Source: Pachypanchax playfairii (taxonomy: Eukaryota; Chordata; Actinopteri; Cyprinodontiformes; Aplocheilidae). Taken from it: DNA of 64,000 bases. A program made the position numbers and the translations under genes. The DNA lies in NCBI GenBank assembly GCA_006937955.1, contig SSNP01000383.1, positions 6,525 to 70,524 of the forward strand, in the 5' to 3' direction. Each line of letters starts with the position of its first letter. Position 1 is the stretch's first letter. Of this stretch, positions 32,364 through 43,929 are shown piece by piece. The notes under the pieces are model-generated. The model was not told the origin of the DNA. It saw only the letters and a list, made by a program, of their open reading frames with translations, and made no database searches.

Positions 32364-32689
32364 TGTACAACAAACTTTGAGCATTCAGCGATAAAGAGAA
32401 TTAGAAAATCAATGCAGTAATAATCTTGATGTCCTTCAAGGAGAAAATTGTCATATGAATAGAGGTAACTTCCTGTAAAACTATTGCAGCCATGACGCAA
32501 AGAATGAACAAAGCAGGTGAGCGCAGGCAAGGCTTGATGGTTATGGAGGAGATGAGTTGTGGAAAAATGGTTTCAGCAGGCAGTGATAATCCAGACGTGA
32601 TTTCCAAAACAAGGTGACAAAATCCATAAAGCAATAACCTTCAAAAGAAGGAACAAGGTTAACAGGAACAGGCTAGACTTAACTGTAAA

Positions 32690-32815
32690 CACTTAGCTTA
32701 GCTGAGATTAGCTTAGTTTATCTTAGCTTAGTTTAGTTTAGCTTATCTTAGATTAGATTATTTTAGACTAGTTTAGATTATTTTAGATTAGCTTGGTTCA
32801 AGATGTCACCGGGAT
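32690..32815. repeat. (TTAGCTTAGATTA)-like simple repeat
   Basis: ttagcttag, ttagattag and ttagttta units repeat imperfectly over about 120 bp. Confidence 0.8.
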
Positions 32816-33074
32816 GAATCTCAATGGTCTGGCGTTGGTTTGTGGATCAGCCCTGCTCTTTATACAGAACATGATTGTACTGATGACTCTCAGGTGTGCC
32901 TGCTGGCAAAACCAGTGCATAATCAGCCTGATGCCTGTCAGCTGGATTCTGCAGCAACACAGTGAGTAAGAAAAACAGAGGGAACAGGGAGAGAGACTGG
33001 GAGAAAACTAACAGCTGGAAATATAAAAATAAAGACAGCAAAACAAAGGCCCAAACCCAGGCTAGATTAACAAT

Positions 33075-33190
33075 TCAACCAAATCGGTTGGTTCCATGTG
33101 TATTATTGCTAATTGGTTCATATTTCTGTAAAATCCCTTGAAATGACTTTGTTATGAACTGGCGCTTTATAAAAAAATAAGCTTAAACTT
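33075..33190 (+). repeat. LINE 3' tail fragment
   Basis: caattcaaccaaatcggttg, ccttgaaatgactttgttat and gaactggcgctttataa match the LINE 3' UTR at 38480-38620. Another tail piece is at 33570-33620. Confidence 0.75.
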
Positions 33191-33194
33191 ACAT

Positions 33195-33540
33195 CCTGCA
33201 ACACCTTGACACTGTGAGGACGTACGCCAGGATGGTGTTCATGGACTTAAGCTCAGCATTCAACACCATTCTCCCAAAAGTTCTCCAGTCCAACTGCCCC
33301 AGCTCTCTGTCCCAGCTTCTACCTGTCAGTGGATCACAAACTTTCCTCCAATAGGCTGTCATCACCAGCAGGAGGCAAAGGGGAACTGAGCTGTACCCAC
33401 TTTCGAGAACTGCACCCCACTATTTCAACCACCCCTGCCTGTATGCTTGCACACACAGCCACTTACAACTTCATACATCTAACTACTTTCACATGTGTCA
33501 AAAAGAAGCAGGGAGGGAGAATAATGTAATTTTGCTAGAA
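33195..33540 (+). pseudogene. LINE reverse transcriptase fragment (motif A region)
   Basis: The plus strand reads LQHLDTVRTYARMVFMDLSS then AFNTILP and, after a frame change, ..STCQWI..FLTD-like residues. This is the palm motif A region of a non-LTR RT. It is about 60 residues and then degenerates. It is bracketed by two copies of the same LINE tail. Confidence 0.6.
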
Positions 33541-33629
33541 GCTCAGACAATTAGGGGCTGTTGGAGAAGGGATGACTTTGTCATGAACTGGCGCTTTATA
33601 AATAAATAAAATTTAAACTTGGATGGCCC

Positions 33630-34740
33630 CCACAGTTGCGACTAACACAGGACAGGCAGGTTCAAACAAGATAGCAGAGAAAGGTGGAATTTGTTTGGAT
33701 AAGTAATCACTGCCAAGGTAAGTAGGAGTAAGTAAGTAAGTAGGAGCTGGTGAAAGGATGGGATCTATCATCTGACATACACACTTGCTATGTTTTCATT
33801 TGGCTGTTTCAGTCTGTATTTGTCTCTGTTGTTATAAAATTACAGTTGCAATTAGCAACATGAGCTACCAGGACAAATTTAAGCAATTAGCTAAATTAGC
33901 ATATTTTATCTCCCTAATTCCTGTAAATTTGTATGTTCCCTTTTTCTGCTGGTGGACAGCTTTGAAACCCTGGCACATATTTTGGGACTCTGATCATGTT
34001 TTTAATACACAAGAGTAAATCCATGACAAATAATGCAATGTCTTTGACCAGTCATGTATGACCACATTCCCAGTGAGAGATATAATTAAGTGATGCATGA
34101 GTGTCTCGCGAGAGCATTACATATGGGAATGGATTTCAGTGAACACCTGAGGTGCTCAGTTCATTAATGTGTGATTAACAAAATGAATGAAGAGCCTCTG
34201 CACAGCCTCACAGATAAGGAGAGATGCCCATAAACCTCTGAATGTGCACATAAAAATAAACAAATAACTAAATAAAGGTGTGTGCGTATGTGTGTATGTT
34301 GTCACTATTCATGATTTGTACCATATTACATCACTATAATGTTTTCCATTTAAATACAAAGTTTATCATGTGAGATTTTTGTGCCTATAGAAACTAAATT
34401 GAAGGAAGTCATATTTGAATATGAACTGTTCAAACTGATTTGAATTTCTAGTTCATAGCATTGGAAATCTGCTTGCCTAGGATTTGTCTTTGCCTGCCAC
34501 CCAGCTCTCAATGCACCTGACCTTGATTTTCCACCACGCAGGTGGGGAATCCATGTGGTGATGGTTTCATGTAGCCTTTTTCAAGCTAAGCCTGGTGGAG
34601 CCCCAGGAGCCAAGACTTCACCACCTGGCACTTAATGATTCCAAGGGGTGGTGGGGTGGGCCGGACTGGGCCTCCTACCCTGTCCACCACAGTAAAGTTG
34701 GAATTTAGCATGGGGGGATGGATGGACAGACTACGTTCTG
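33630..34740. other. No gene; (AAGTAAGT)n at 33715-33745
   Basis: A short aagtaagtaagtagg microsatellite, then sequence with no domain or recognised element end up to the mariner repeat. Confidence 0.45.
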
Positions 34741-34744
34741 TCTA

Positions 34745-34990
34745 CAGGGTGGGCCATTTATATGGATACACCTTAATAAAATGGGAATGGTTGGTGATAT
34801 TTACGTCCTGTTTGTGGCACATTAGTATATGTGAGGGGGCAAACTTTTCAAGATGGGTGGTGACCGTGGTGGCCATTTTGAAGTCGGCCATCTTGGATCC
34901 AACTTTTGTTTTTTTAATAGGAAGAGGGTCATGTCACACATCAAACTTATTGGTAATTTCACAAGAAAAACAATGGTGTGCTTTAACGTT
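34745..34990 (+). mobile_element. Mariner-type long terminal inverted repeat, solo
   Basis: acagggtgggccatttatat begins a roughly 220-bp end typical of a fish Tc1/mariner family with long TIRs (..ccttaataaaatgggaatgg.. caagatgggtggtgaccgtgg ..). The transposase and second end are not present; LINE sequence follows directly. The tip of the same repeat is at 7517-7556. Confidence 0.7.
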
Positions 34991-34994
34991 ACCC

Positions 34995-35875
34995 CCAAAT
35001 TAAATAATGAATCTTCTTCATATACCAGAGTCAGTCATGGAGTTCCTCAGGGTTCAGTGCTTGGACCGATCCTCTTTACTATATATATGTTACTGCTTGG
35101 TAAAATTATTAGACAACATGGTATAAAATTCAATTTTTATGCTGATGATACTCAGTTATATTTATCAATGAAGCCTGATGAGACCAACCAGCTGCAGAGA
35201 TTACAAGCTTGTCTTAATGATTTAAAATATTGGATGATGCTTAATTTTTTGCTTTTGAATTCAGACAAGACAGATGTTGTGATTTTTGGGCCCGAGAACC
35301 TTCGGAACAAGTTGTGTAGTCAGTCATCAACGTTGGATGACATTAATTTGGCCTCACACATGCAGGTAAAGAACCTGGGTGTTATCTTTGACCAGGACAT
35401 GTCCTTTAGTTCTCATATAAAGCATGTTACCAGGACGACATACTTCAACCTGCGTAATGTTGCTAAAATTAGGAGAATTTCGAGTCAAAGAGATGCAGAA
35501 ACATTAGTTCATGCATTTATTACTTCTAGACTAAATTACTGTAATTCTTTATTATCAGGAATAAAGTTTAAGGTTTTACTTTTGACGTATAAGGCCTTGA
35601 ATGACCAAGCTCCAGCTTATATTAAAGATCTTATTGTTCCATATGTTCCTAACAGAGCACTTCGCTCTCAGACTGCAGGTCTGCTTGTAGTTCCTAGAGT
35701 TTCTAAAAGTAGAATGGGAGGAAGAGCTTTTAGTTATCAGGCTCCTCTCCAGTGGAACCAGCTTCCACTTTTTATCCGTAAGGCAGACACCTTGTGTAGC
35801 TTTAAAAATAGACTTTCCTTTTTACACAATGCTATAGTCAGGGTTAGCTTGGGTTCTCCAGAACTTTTCCTTTAG
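34995..35875 (+). pseudogene. LINE reverse transcriptase, C-terminal half
   Basis: The open frame runs to a stop at 35875. Its first ~45 residues are translated mariner repeat. The RT part starts at motif B (HGVPQGSVLGPILFTIYM), then motif C FYADDTQLYLS, LNSDKTDVVIFGP and LASHMQVKNLGVIFD. SRLNYCNSLLSGI then joins FKVLLLTYKALNDQAPAYIK directly. The segment usually found between these two (about 45 residues) is deleted in frame. Fingers, motif A and the endonuclease are absent, so it cannot work although the frame is open. Its 3' UTR follows. Confidence 0.88.
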
Positions 35876-36090
35876 TTATGCTGCTATAGGCTTAGACTGC
35901 AGGAGAACATACTGACCACATTTCTTCACTCTGCTGTCTTTCTTTACTCTGGCTTTCTCTGAGGAGGGTGCATCTCACATAAACAAGGGATGAAATATTC
36001 CCACTTGCATTCACATATACACTCTCACATAAAAAAGAGATGAAATGTTCCCACTTGCCATTCACGTATACACTCTCTCTTTCTCTCTTC
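35876..36090 (+). repeat. LINE 3' UTR with 52-bp tandem units, part 1
   Basis: ttatgctgctataggcttag begins the 3' UTR. Two units of cataaacaagggatgaaata then ttcccacttgcattcac.. follow at about 35978 and 36030. The UTR is cut near 36080 by the retroelement and resumes at about 37405 with two more units. Confidence 0.75.
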
Positions 36091-37407
36091 CGCCTCTCGC
36101 TGTGAACGGTCGCTCTTCCAGCTGCTCCCTTATCTTTTGTCCTCCCCCACTGTTCCTGCTTTTCTTTTCGTCTCTGTGTTTCTCTGTACTGGCTGCTACA
36201 AATTGAAAATTAGAAAATGGATCTGGTTTCGTGGTCACTCAACGCATTGGACAAAGTTTTTTCAAACTTAAGGCTGAAAAAGGGGGAGCCGTCATGCCTG
36301 GAGTCGACCCTCCCGGCTGGGTTTACCATGGATTCCTGGGGTGAGTGGAAGATGGTATGCCTGTCTGTTCTGGCTGTCGAAGACGTGGAGGATGTGTACA
36401 TATTTGGATTATTGATCGTGGGGTACCTGCTGATCGGCATTGGTGGTTACCTGATGTATCTACAAATTCTAAAGTTATGGATTGGATGGGCCGCATCTGG
36501 CAACACTTGGACTAAAAGATTTGGAGATCTGGATCGCAAACTGGATGTGGTCTCGGAGCAGTACCACGACCAGCTGGCTGTGATTCTCGAACGGGACCGG
36601 GAGGTCCAGGAGCGGGATTGTAAGCTGGCTGATGGGGTCCTGGAGCTGAACCGTAAACTGGGTGCGCAGCTGGATCTCAGTGGAAGGATTGGTGCCACCT
36701 TGGAGAAGTTGCAATTTCGGCTCAGAGTGGAGAAGTGATTGATTGATTATTGGTACTATGCAATTTGGCCTAATTCGGATGATTCTGACTTTTTTCCCAC
36801 AATAGTGCACCATATGGACAATGAGAAAGCTGTTGGAATTTCTTCAGCTTCGACTTAACCTCTGTTATCTCATTTCGGCTGGCCTCAAGGCCAAAACACT
36901 AAATTCCTCCTGGAGCAGTGAGCACCTAGACACACAGCCCCCTCCTTACCCGTGTCCACCGGGCGCCAAAGACTGTGGAAGACATAACATCTGCGTTGTC
37001 CCAGAGACGGTGTCCTTGATAACTCTCCGCACACAACCACATACACTGATTACATTCACACCCTCAAGAAAGTTCTCAACATGTATCGTGAATCCCCCCC
37101 TGCTGGAGGTTTTTATTGCTTACATCGAGCGCCCCTCATGTTGGGACACTGGGTGTAGGGAACCTTTTTCTCCTCCCTCTGACCTTACGTGGTCTTATTC
37201 ATCTTTTTTTTTCCCCAACACACAGGCTGATGCGTGCTTATGTATATGTATGTATTCTCCTGTGTGATCTTGGCTGGCCTGAACGATGTGCGCCGGGTAC
37301 TCTGTGACCCTTGGCAGCTTGGAGAGTGAAGGTCAAGCTGTTATCTGTATCTCCATGTAATTTCCCCCCATGGGACAATAAAGTATACTCAATTCAATTC
37401 AATAAAC
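36090..37407 (+). mobile_element. Retroelement encoding a membrane/coiled-coil protein, no polymerase
   Basis: It has a pyrimidine-rich leader (36090-36190), one open frame (36217-36738), about 600 bp of 3' sequence, and an end gtaatttccccccatgggac, aataaagtatact and three attca units. That end has the same form as the L2-type LINE tail at 7776-7802 in reverse (gaatttcccttctgggataa, taaagtatt, then attt(c) units). The element splits a LINE 3' UTR. A decayed copy is at 14123-14640. I infer non-autonomous spread by an L2-type polymerase. No clear target duplication was found. Confidence 0.7.
36217..36738 (+). CDS. 173-residue predicted membrane and coiled-coil protein of a retroelement
   Basis: The frame is intact from ATG 36217 (context gaaaATGg) to TGA. 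Residues 1-45 form an N-terminal region (MDLVSWSLNALDKVFSNLRL then KKGEPSC). Residues about 60-84 are a hydrophobic, glycine-containing segment (IFGLLIVGYLLIGIGGYLMY), a likely single membrane span. Residues about 100-170 are charged heptad-like helix (RFGDLDRKLDVVSEQYHDQL and EVQERDCKLADGVLELNRKL), a likely coiled coil. No nucleic-acid-binding motif or enzyme signature is seen. It could be an ORF1-like protein of a LINE or a domesticated passenger. Function unknown. A second, broken copy at 14123 supports it being a real coding unit. Confidence 0.7.
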   Translation: MDLVSWSLNALDKVFSNLRLKKGEPSCLESTLPAGFTMDSWGEWKMVCLSVLAVEDVEDVYIFGLLIVGYLLIGIGGYLMYLQILKLWIGWAASGNTWTKRFGDLDRKLDVVSEQYHDQLAVILERDREVQERDCKLADGVLELNRKLGAQLDLSGRIGATLEKLQFRLRVEK

Positions 37408-38625
37408 AAGGGATGAGATGTTCCCACTTACATTCACGTATATACACTCTCACATAAACAAGGGATGAAATATTCCCACGAGAGCCATCAAATTGTTATT
37501 GCTTTTGATTGTTACTGCTGCCATTAACTGTTTCTCTGTTTATCTTTCTATAGACATGACGACTGGCCAAAATCCATTGGTTTTTGTCTGTCTCTTTCCT
37601 GTCAACTCAGACTCCAGTCGGCTAAGGCAGAAGGCCGCCCATCCTGAGCCGGGTTCTGCTAGAGCAGGGATTCCCAAAGTGTGGTGTGCGCACCCCTGGG
37701 GGTGCATTAGCTGCCAGTAGGGGGTGCGCGAGGTGAAAAATGTAATGGCGGACAAATGTAATGATAATAATTACAAAATACAGTGTTGTTTCCCCACACA
37801 ATAAAGATGTGTAAAAAAATATTTCCTCTGTAAAATTGTAAACAATGACAATTAAAATTACTATTCAAAATGCACTTCATCTAAAAATGAAGTGTAGAAG
37901 AAGTTCTTCTTCTTCTACTACACAATTTAAGTACGCACCTAGCTTGTGGCCTCTACTTCATTCATTATCGCAAATATGCTCAAATGGCCTAAATCGGGGA
38001 AACTGTCAGTTGTGAAATTGAAAGACAAAGGTACTGATAAAGGAGCAGAACCAAGAGAGAGTGACGAATCAAAGGCAACAGAGGATAGAATTGCGACGTA
38101 TACGGGAGAAGAAAATGAACCGGAGTTAAAAAATGATGAGCTGGAGGAGACGGCAGAGGGAAAGAGTGTTTCAGATTAATTCAAAAGCAGGAGTGCATTG
38201 TTGTGGTCATTAGATCATCATTAGATGTGGTTCTCGTTCATTTGAGTAAACATGCCGTCTTTAATATAGCCTAAATAAAATTCAACGTCCTTTCAACAGT
38301 AACAAAAATGCTTGTGGATTTTTTTTTTAAAGTGCAGGGGGTTGGGGGTACGTCAACACGGCCAGGACATAAAAGGGGGTGCGTGGCAAAATAAGTTTGG
38401 GAACAGCTGTACTAGAGGTTTCTCTGTTAAAAGGGAGTCGTTCCTTTCCACTGTCGCCAATTGTGCTCGCTCAGGATGGGGGATTGAGCTGAATTAACAA
38501 TTCAGCCCAATCTGCTGGTTCCTTAGATAGGAAATGTTTAATTATTATTTGGTTGATTTTTCTGTGAAGTGCCTTGAAATGACTTTGTCATGAACTGGCG
38601 CTTTATAAATAAATAAACTTAAACT
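37408..38625 (+). repeat. LINE 3' UTR, part 2, interrupted by a hAT element
   Basis: It resumes with ataaacaagggatgagatgt, then tgttactgctgccattaact, cagtcggctaaggcagaagg, the hAT insertion, gggagtcgttcctttccact and ccttgaaatgactttgtcat, and ends gaactggcgctttataaata with an aacttaaactta tail. This is the most complete copy of this 3' UTR in the window. Confidence 0.85.
37665..38409. mobile_element. hAT element, 745 bp, deletion derivative
   Basis: Ends cagggattcccaaagtgtgg and (right) agtttgggaacagctg are inverted. Flanks tgctagag (37657-37664) and tactagag (38410-38417) are an 8-bp duplication with one mismatch. A 77-residue frame at 37946-38179 (LKWPKSGKLSVVKLKD..) may be the transposase N-terminus before the finger. 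The rest is deleted. Confidence 0.87.
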
Positions 38626-38629
38626 TAAC

Positions 38630-39265
38630 AGTCGTTACTGTCATAGTACCCTCAGGACCTTTCAGAGACCCCTCTATCTCCTCTTCCATCTCTCTCCATC
38701 TCTTTCATCAGCAGGGCCAAAGGTCTTTTCTTCCTTGCCCTGCTTGTATTACTCTGCTGTTCATCCGAGTAACCATTGAAATAGAAGGTAGCTATGTTGA
38801 AGCACTGGTAAATCAACATCTTGCAGCAAAAGCACGATAGTTGTCTGTGATGAACCCTGTTCTCATGTGCAATGACCTGGTGTATTTTTCTTGTGGAGGG
38901 AACCACTTTGAGAGGTTGCATGCATACTATCATTGCATGTTTTTGTTGGGTTCTGGGAGTTTTGTTTGTTTCTATATTATTTCTTGGAGTTTCTATTTCA
39001 TCCAGATTGTCACCTGTGATTTTGTTGTTAGATTTTCCCCGGTTCCTTTCTTGTTTCATGTTTAAACTTTGTCGTGTCTCTTATTTTCCTGTTGGACTTT
39101 TATTTTGTCGGCGTCTTCATTTCCTGTCATGCTTTTATTTTGATATCATTTATACTTCCTGTCTTCCCCCTTGTTTCCGTATCTGGATTGTGTTTCCTGC
39201 TTCCTCCTTAGTTCAGTGTTTTCAGTTCAGGTGTTCTGAGTTAGTTAATTAGTTTCTGTGTATAT
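38630..39265. other. No gene; T-rich sequence like a fish LTR
   Basis: From 39040 a run of ttttattttgtcggcgtctt-type pyrimidine-rich text, ending in a short gtgtatatttaaa at 39258, resembles LTR or 3' UTR sequence of fish retroelements. With 39760-39915 (ctcattaaattttcgtatta) it may be one LTR split by the MITE. No pair was found. Confidence 0.35.
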
Positions 39266-39759
39266 TTAAAGCAGAACTAAGTAAGTTTTGCTCTCGCTCT
39301 CCCCCTACTGGTCCCCTGTGAAAGCTCACTGTCGTAACGTTCCCCCGCCGCCGCCGCAGACCCCCCCCCCTCACCCCCACCCCCTCCACCCCGCCGCCAC
39401 CCCCCCAACAACAACGCGCAGAGAACGCTTTTGCAAGAAGAAAGAAAAACAAAACCAAGAAAATGTCTCGACAGGTGAGTATTATTGTCATCTTTGCGCT
39501 CCTAAGGGTGGTGTTGCTAACAACGGCAAGGGCTTCATGCTTGTATTTATGTACGTGAGTGTGAGTGCCGTAAAGCAGGTTTGTTCTCGCGAGATTAGTC
39601 GGGTCCGATCCACTGAAAGTTGCAAGTGCTGCTTTCAGGACACAGACCCCGGAGGGAGGGGAGGGACCCACGAATCACCCCGCCAAGTCCTTGTTTACCC
39701 CCACAGGGACTCTAGAAAACATTTATTGAGGTGAAAAAACTTACTTAGTTCTGCTTTAA
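39266..39759. mobile_element. TTAA-flanked MITE, 494 bp
   Basis: TTAA at 39266-39269 and 39756-39759 bound the inverted ends agcagaactaagtaagtttt and (reverse) aaacttacttagttctgct. The interior has a C-rich tract (39340-39412). Long frames over this tract on both strands are low-complexity shadows. Confidence 0.88.
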
Positions 39760-40440
39760 TTTAGCATGTCAGTTCAGTTCTTGTGCTCAGATTACCGTTC
39801 ATGTGTGATGTCTTCATCCATTCCACCTGGTTCCAAGTTGTATGTAAATTCATTGTGCCGTCAACGCTTCCTTTTCCTTTCTCATTAAATTTTCGTATTA
39901 ACACTCAGACTTTGTGTGCTGTGAGTCTCTTCCGCGTTTGAGTCCAGCCTTCCCCTTTGCTCACACAGTTTTCTTCTGTAATATAGTAAAGCTGAAGACC
40001 TCTCAGACTGTTTTAGACTTTTTCAAAGAATGTGTTTCCACCTGGGAAAGTGACAAAATAATGACCAGATCAAAGACTACCCTTGCTCTACAAGTTATGG
40101 CGTGTTCACAACGCACGCTTTATCAGCATCAAGCAACGCTCACAACGCATCTAGTTTGAAACTTGTATGTTGAGGCTTGCAACGCCTGCCACTTCTGAGT
40201 AGACAAAAGAGTGCGTTGGCGGCGCTTCCTCTGTTGTCAGATGTTCTGAACAATGGCGGATCATATCGGGAGAGTGGCTTGGCTTTATTTGCTTAATAAA
40301 GCTAGACAACATCGACGTCGGGTGCATCAGCGATAAGCCTGTCTTCCATTGTTAAAATTATGTCTTTTCTGCTCCCGCAGATACCTCACCTAATCACATT
40401 AAAATGGAGAGCTCACTCTAGCCTAGACCTTCAGTTCCCG
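39760..40440. other. No recognised gene
   Basis: Short frame 39914-40159 has no domain I can name. The sequence just before the BEL gag frame may be its leader. Confidence 0.35.
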
Positions 40441-40449
40441 CACAAACTG

Positions 40450-41312
40450 AATTGTCAGACCTAGCAGCCTACCGAGCGTGCCGTGATCTGCTGACAGCGG
40501 GATTCAAGGTTTTCGACAACCGTCCAGAGTCCTACTTGTCCTGGAAGTCCATGTTCAGCAGGGCCATAGAAGGCCTCAGCCTCAAGCCAAGTGAAGAGCT
40601 CGATCTTCTCACCAAGTGGCTCGGTGGGGAGTCACTTCAACATGTTCTGAGGATCAGGGCGGTCCATGTGAACAACCCACAAGCAGGCCTCCAACGCCTG
40701 TGGCAGCGTTTAGACAAGAGTTATGGTTCTCCAGAGGTAATCGAAGCATCACTTTTCCAACGCTTACAGACTTTTCCAAAGATCACCAATAAAGACACTT
40801 ACTTGCTGCAGGAGTTAGCAGATCTTCTGCTTGAGTTAGAGTACGCACAAAATTAACGTTATCTGCCAGACCTTAGCTTTCTTGACACCCCTAGTGAGAT
40901 AAACCCAATAGTCGAAAAGCTCCCATACGGACTCCAGGAGTCATGGGTGAAACAAGGGACAAAATACAAATGAGACAACGGTGCAGTCTACCCACCTTTC
41001 TCATATTTTGTTCAGTTTGTAAATGACTATGCTGAGATGAAAACAGACCCTCGCTTTGCGTTACAAGGTTCAAACGTAGTAGCTCAAAGGGGTGATAAAG
41101 CACGGGTAAAGGCAACCAAATACAAAGTTCCAGTGGCAGAGAATAAAACTGAGATCAGCCAAACTAACAGTACAGCTAAGACGTCCACTCTCAATCCGGA
41201 CAAGCAATGTCCTATTCACCCCAAGCCACATTCACTCACTAAATGCAGGGGGTTCAGAGCAAAATCACTGATTATTACGAAAGACTATTCTCAAAGCTCC
41301 AGTACGCAGTAG
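40450..41312 (+). pseudogene. BEL/Pao gag, C-terminal part
   Basis: Reads FDNRPESYLSWKSMFSRAIE, LDLLTKWLGGES, RIRAVHVNNPQAGLQRLWQR and YGSPEVIEASLFQRL..FPKIT, the hallmark of the DUF1759-type gag of BEL/Pao. A stop lies at 40854-40856. The similarity continues (INPIVEKLPYGLQESW) past it, with another stop, into a frame that ends near the zinc-like CPIHPKPHSLTKCRGFR (41208-41260). After this the element is cut. No protease or RT follows. Confidence 0.85.
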
Positions 41313-42690
41313 GAACATGCTATCAGTTCAATCACACGGCACCAATCTCAAATGCTTCTCTGTTCTTACGTTTTGTTTATTCCACATCTAAACAGTGGTG
41401 TTCTAAAGTGTGGTGTGAACAAAATTATAAATGAGCTCGTTATCCGTTTTTCCCATTTTCGTTTCATGAACCAAAATGAAAATATGTTCCATTTCCATTT
41501 GTTCCATTTGAAACAAAAATTAAATAAAAAAACCTGCCTTAATGTACACAGAGCTGTAAGGAGCCATGCAATTGACTGAAAGTGATCAGGCGTGGCGGGA
41601 TCGTAAATTTGATTGACAGCTTCATTAGCCAATGATGTTGTTCGTTAAGTCTCAAAATTCACGACACAGAATTCTCTCACGAATGCAGACAGTTTCACAA
41701 ATGAGAAGTGGTTCGTAAACGCACATTCGGCAATTTGTATGCACTGTGAATTTATATTACAAGTCCCTCCAAAAGAATTTGTGGATGTGCATTTGTGAAT
41801 CGGATTGTGTGGATTTGTGAATTTTAATCACAAATATTTCTCCAAATTATATTTGTGAATCAAAGCATGTGCATTTGTGAATCACACTGCGTGAGTTCAT
41901 TCATTTTGAGACTGATCTGGCCTGATATAAATCCACCATTCATTTTCAACAGAGTAGAATTGACTGGAAACAATACAATGCAATACAAACATTTACCAGC
42001 AGATGTCCTCACAGAGTTCTGAAGCATTGACCCTTGAACCTTTTTTCAATACAACTGGATTGGAAAGCTTTGTTGGTTCAAAAGGCTTCACATCAACATC
42101 ACTAGATATAAGTGTGGTACTGAATTTGTGCTCAGTTTCTGGTTAGAGGTTTTTTTTTATTTTGTTTGTCCTACTGCACAATCTTGGTACTTGCTGCGGA
42201 TCTGTCCCTGTAGGTTTCAGAGCGGGTTCCCATTGGAATTCGTTTGGGGGGTTGTTAGTGTGGTGTGAACATGGCTGGAGCAGTTGTCTTGGGTGCACGA
42301 CCGATGCTCCAGGGGGAAGTCGCTAATTGTTTAGTTGCTTCACCGGGTATCTGGGTTTTGGTGCTTAAAAACCTTCCACAATTAGCACCTGAAGACTAGG
42401 GAGGAGCTTAGCTAGATCCTAGTAGGCAGTTAGATGGACACTGTTTCAGTGGCATTGCTTGTTTGTGGTGCAGTTTTTCCTTTTTCATTACTCGAAGTGT
42501 TTCAGTGTATTTGAGACCATTGTGATAAATTTGATATAGCTTTTCAAAATACTGTATATTGTATAATTCGTGCCTGATGTTGCCATCTAGGAACAAGTAA
42601 ACCAAATCAAACAATGCAAAGTAATGCTGTAAACTTCGCTATCTGATTTTTAAAAAATTATTTTATCCATTGAAGTGGTTATCTTCGCCA
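41313..42690. other. No gene; tttgtgaatc-rich repeat at 41690-41900
   Basis: Words such as gcatttgtgaatc and tttgtgaatc recur (41785, 41815, 41852, 41872), suggesting an AT-rich repeat family. The rest holds short frames only. Confidence 0.45.
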
Positions 42691-42699
42691 TCATCGAAC

Positions 42700-43740
42700 A
42701 GTCCCCCCCCCAGAAATATTTGTCAGGAGCCACCACTGTTTGACACATTACTTTCCTTTTTCTTTTGTGCCTTTTCAAAATATGACATCGACATCATACC
42801 ATCAGATATTATTGATAGTTTACTTTTAATACTGGATCCTTTTGAGCCTCCAAGGACATTCATCTTTGCCATAGTAGCAGCAATGTCTGTTTCCAGTTCC
42901 AATTGCTCCTTCTTTCTTATTAACTGTGCCTCTTTATCCTCCAAGGCATGCTTATCTTTAAGCAGTTTTTGTTTGAGTGCAGCTGTTTCAGCTTTTGTCA
43001 ATATCCGAGCAGAGGTTGTACTTGACACTCTGGAGCTTGACCCAGATGAACTTCCTTTACTTCTTTTACTTCCCACATTTGAAATGCTATCATCTGGTTT
43101 TATTTCATCTTGGTCCAATGCTGGATCAAACAGTTTTGCAGATTCAGAAATGTTGTGTTTTTCAGTTGAAACAGAAACTGCTTCCTTAGACGAAATTATC
43201 TCAGAAGAAACAGGTAATTCTGAATCCGCAACAGCAAGCAGAATCTCTTGAACATGGCTTGTTTTCAGAAATGACTTTCCAGTTTCATGAAGCCACTGCT
43301 TCACATCTTCAACAAAATCTGCATTACATTTTGTTATGCATCCAAACCAGTCATTTTGAGGTCTTTGCTCATCTTTTGGGATTAATAACATAAATTAATC
43401 ATGAGCTGATTTTGCATTATCATACAGTGTGTTCAATCTTTCCAAGTTGATTTGTACATCTTTTTGCATTATCATCATTCTTCATCAATTCTTTAATGGC
43501 ACAGGTTAGTCCTTTAATTTTATTCACGTTGAATTGTCGTTCTTTCTGCAAACTTTCCATTTTACAGGCAAGCGCTTTTGCTGTGGGTTTAGCAGATCAT
43601 TTTTCTTACAATTCGCATTTCATTTCTTTTGTTTTACTCATTGTTGCTTTATCACATGCATCAAACACAGCATCAAACGTCTTCAGATGGCTTTCATCGG
43701 CGGAAACAGCTGTTCTTCAGCGCAAACCAATACGCACAGT
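42700..43740 (-). pseudogene. BEL/Pao gag, N-terminal part, opposite strand
   Basis: The open frame 43391-42723 (222 residues) reads NDWFGCITKCNADFVEDVKQ, a Ser-rich linker, then a charged helix (KAETAALKQKLLKDKHALED then KEAQLIRKKEQLELETDIAA), the coiled N-terminal layout of fish BEL gag proteins. Upstream the match goes on to 43740 with stops (LKTFDAVFDACDKATMSKTK). It points toward the C-terminal gag piece at 40450 but lies on the other strand, so the two are not one reading unit as assembled. Confidence 0.75.
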
Positions 43741-43929
43741 CTGTTGCGTCACGAGGTGAGCAGTCTAAATCAGAACGGCTTCCTCCAGCCTTTGTTCTCA
43801 AACATACACACGGCACGTCGCACCCCAATAATGTCCCCAATGGACAAGCTGTGACTTTTAAACTGTGTTCATAACGATCAACCAATACACAGAGTAAATC
43901 AGTATCTTACCGCTTCAGATGAGGGCTTT

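Noticed and set aside
34853..34990. N-terminus of the LINE RT frame as part of the protein
   Set aside because: These codons are mariner terminal repeat fused to the RT frame by chance, not RT sequence.
39249..39734. 140- and 148-codon frames on both strands
   Set aside because: They lie across a TTAA MITE with a long C-rich tract. Gly- and Pro-rich text is a simple-sequence effect.
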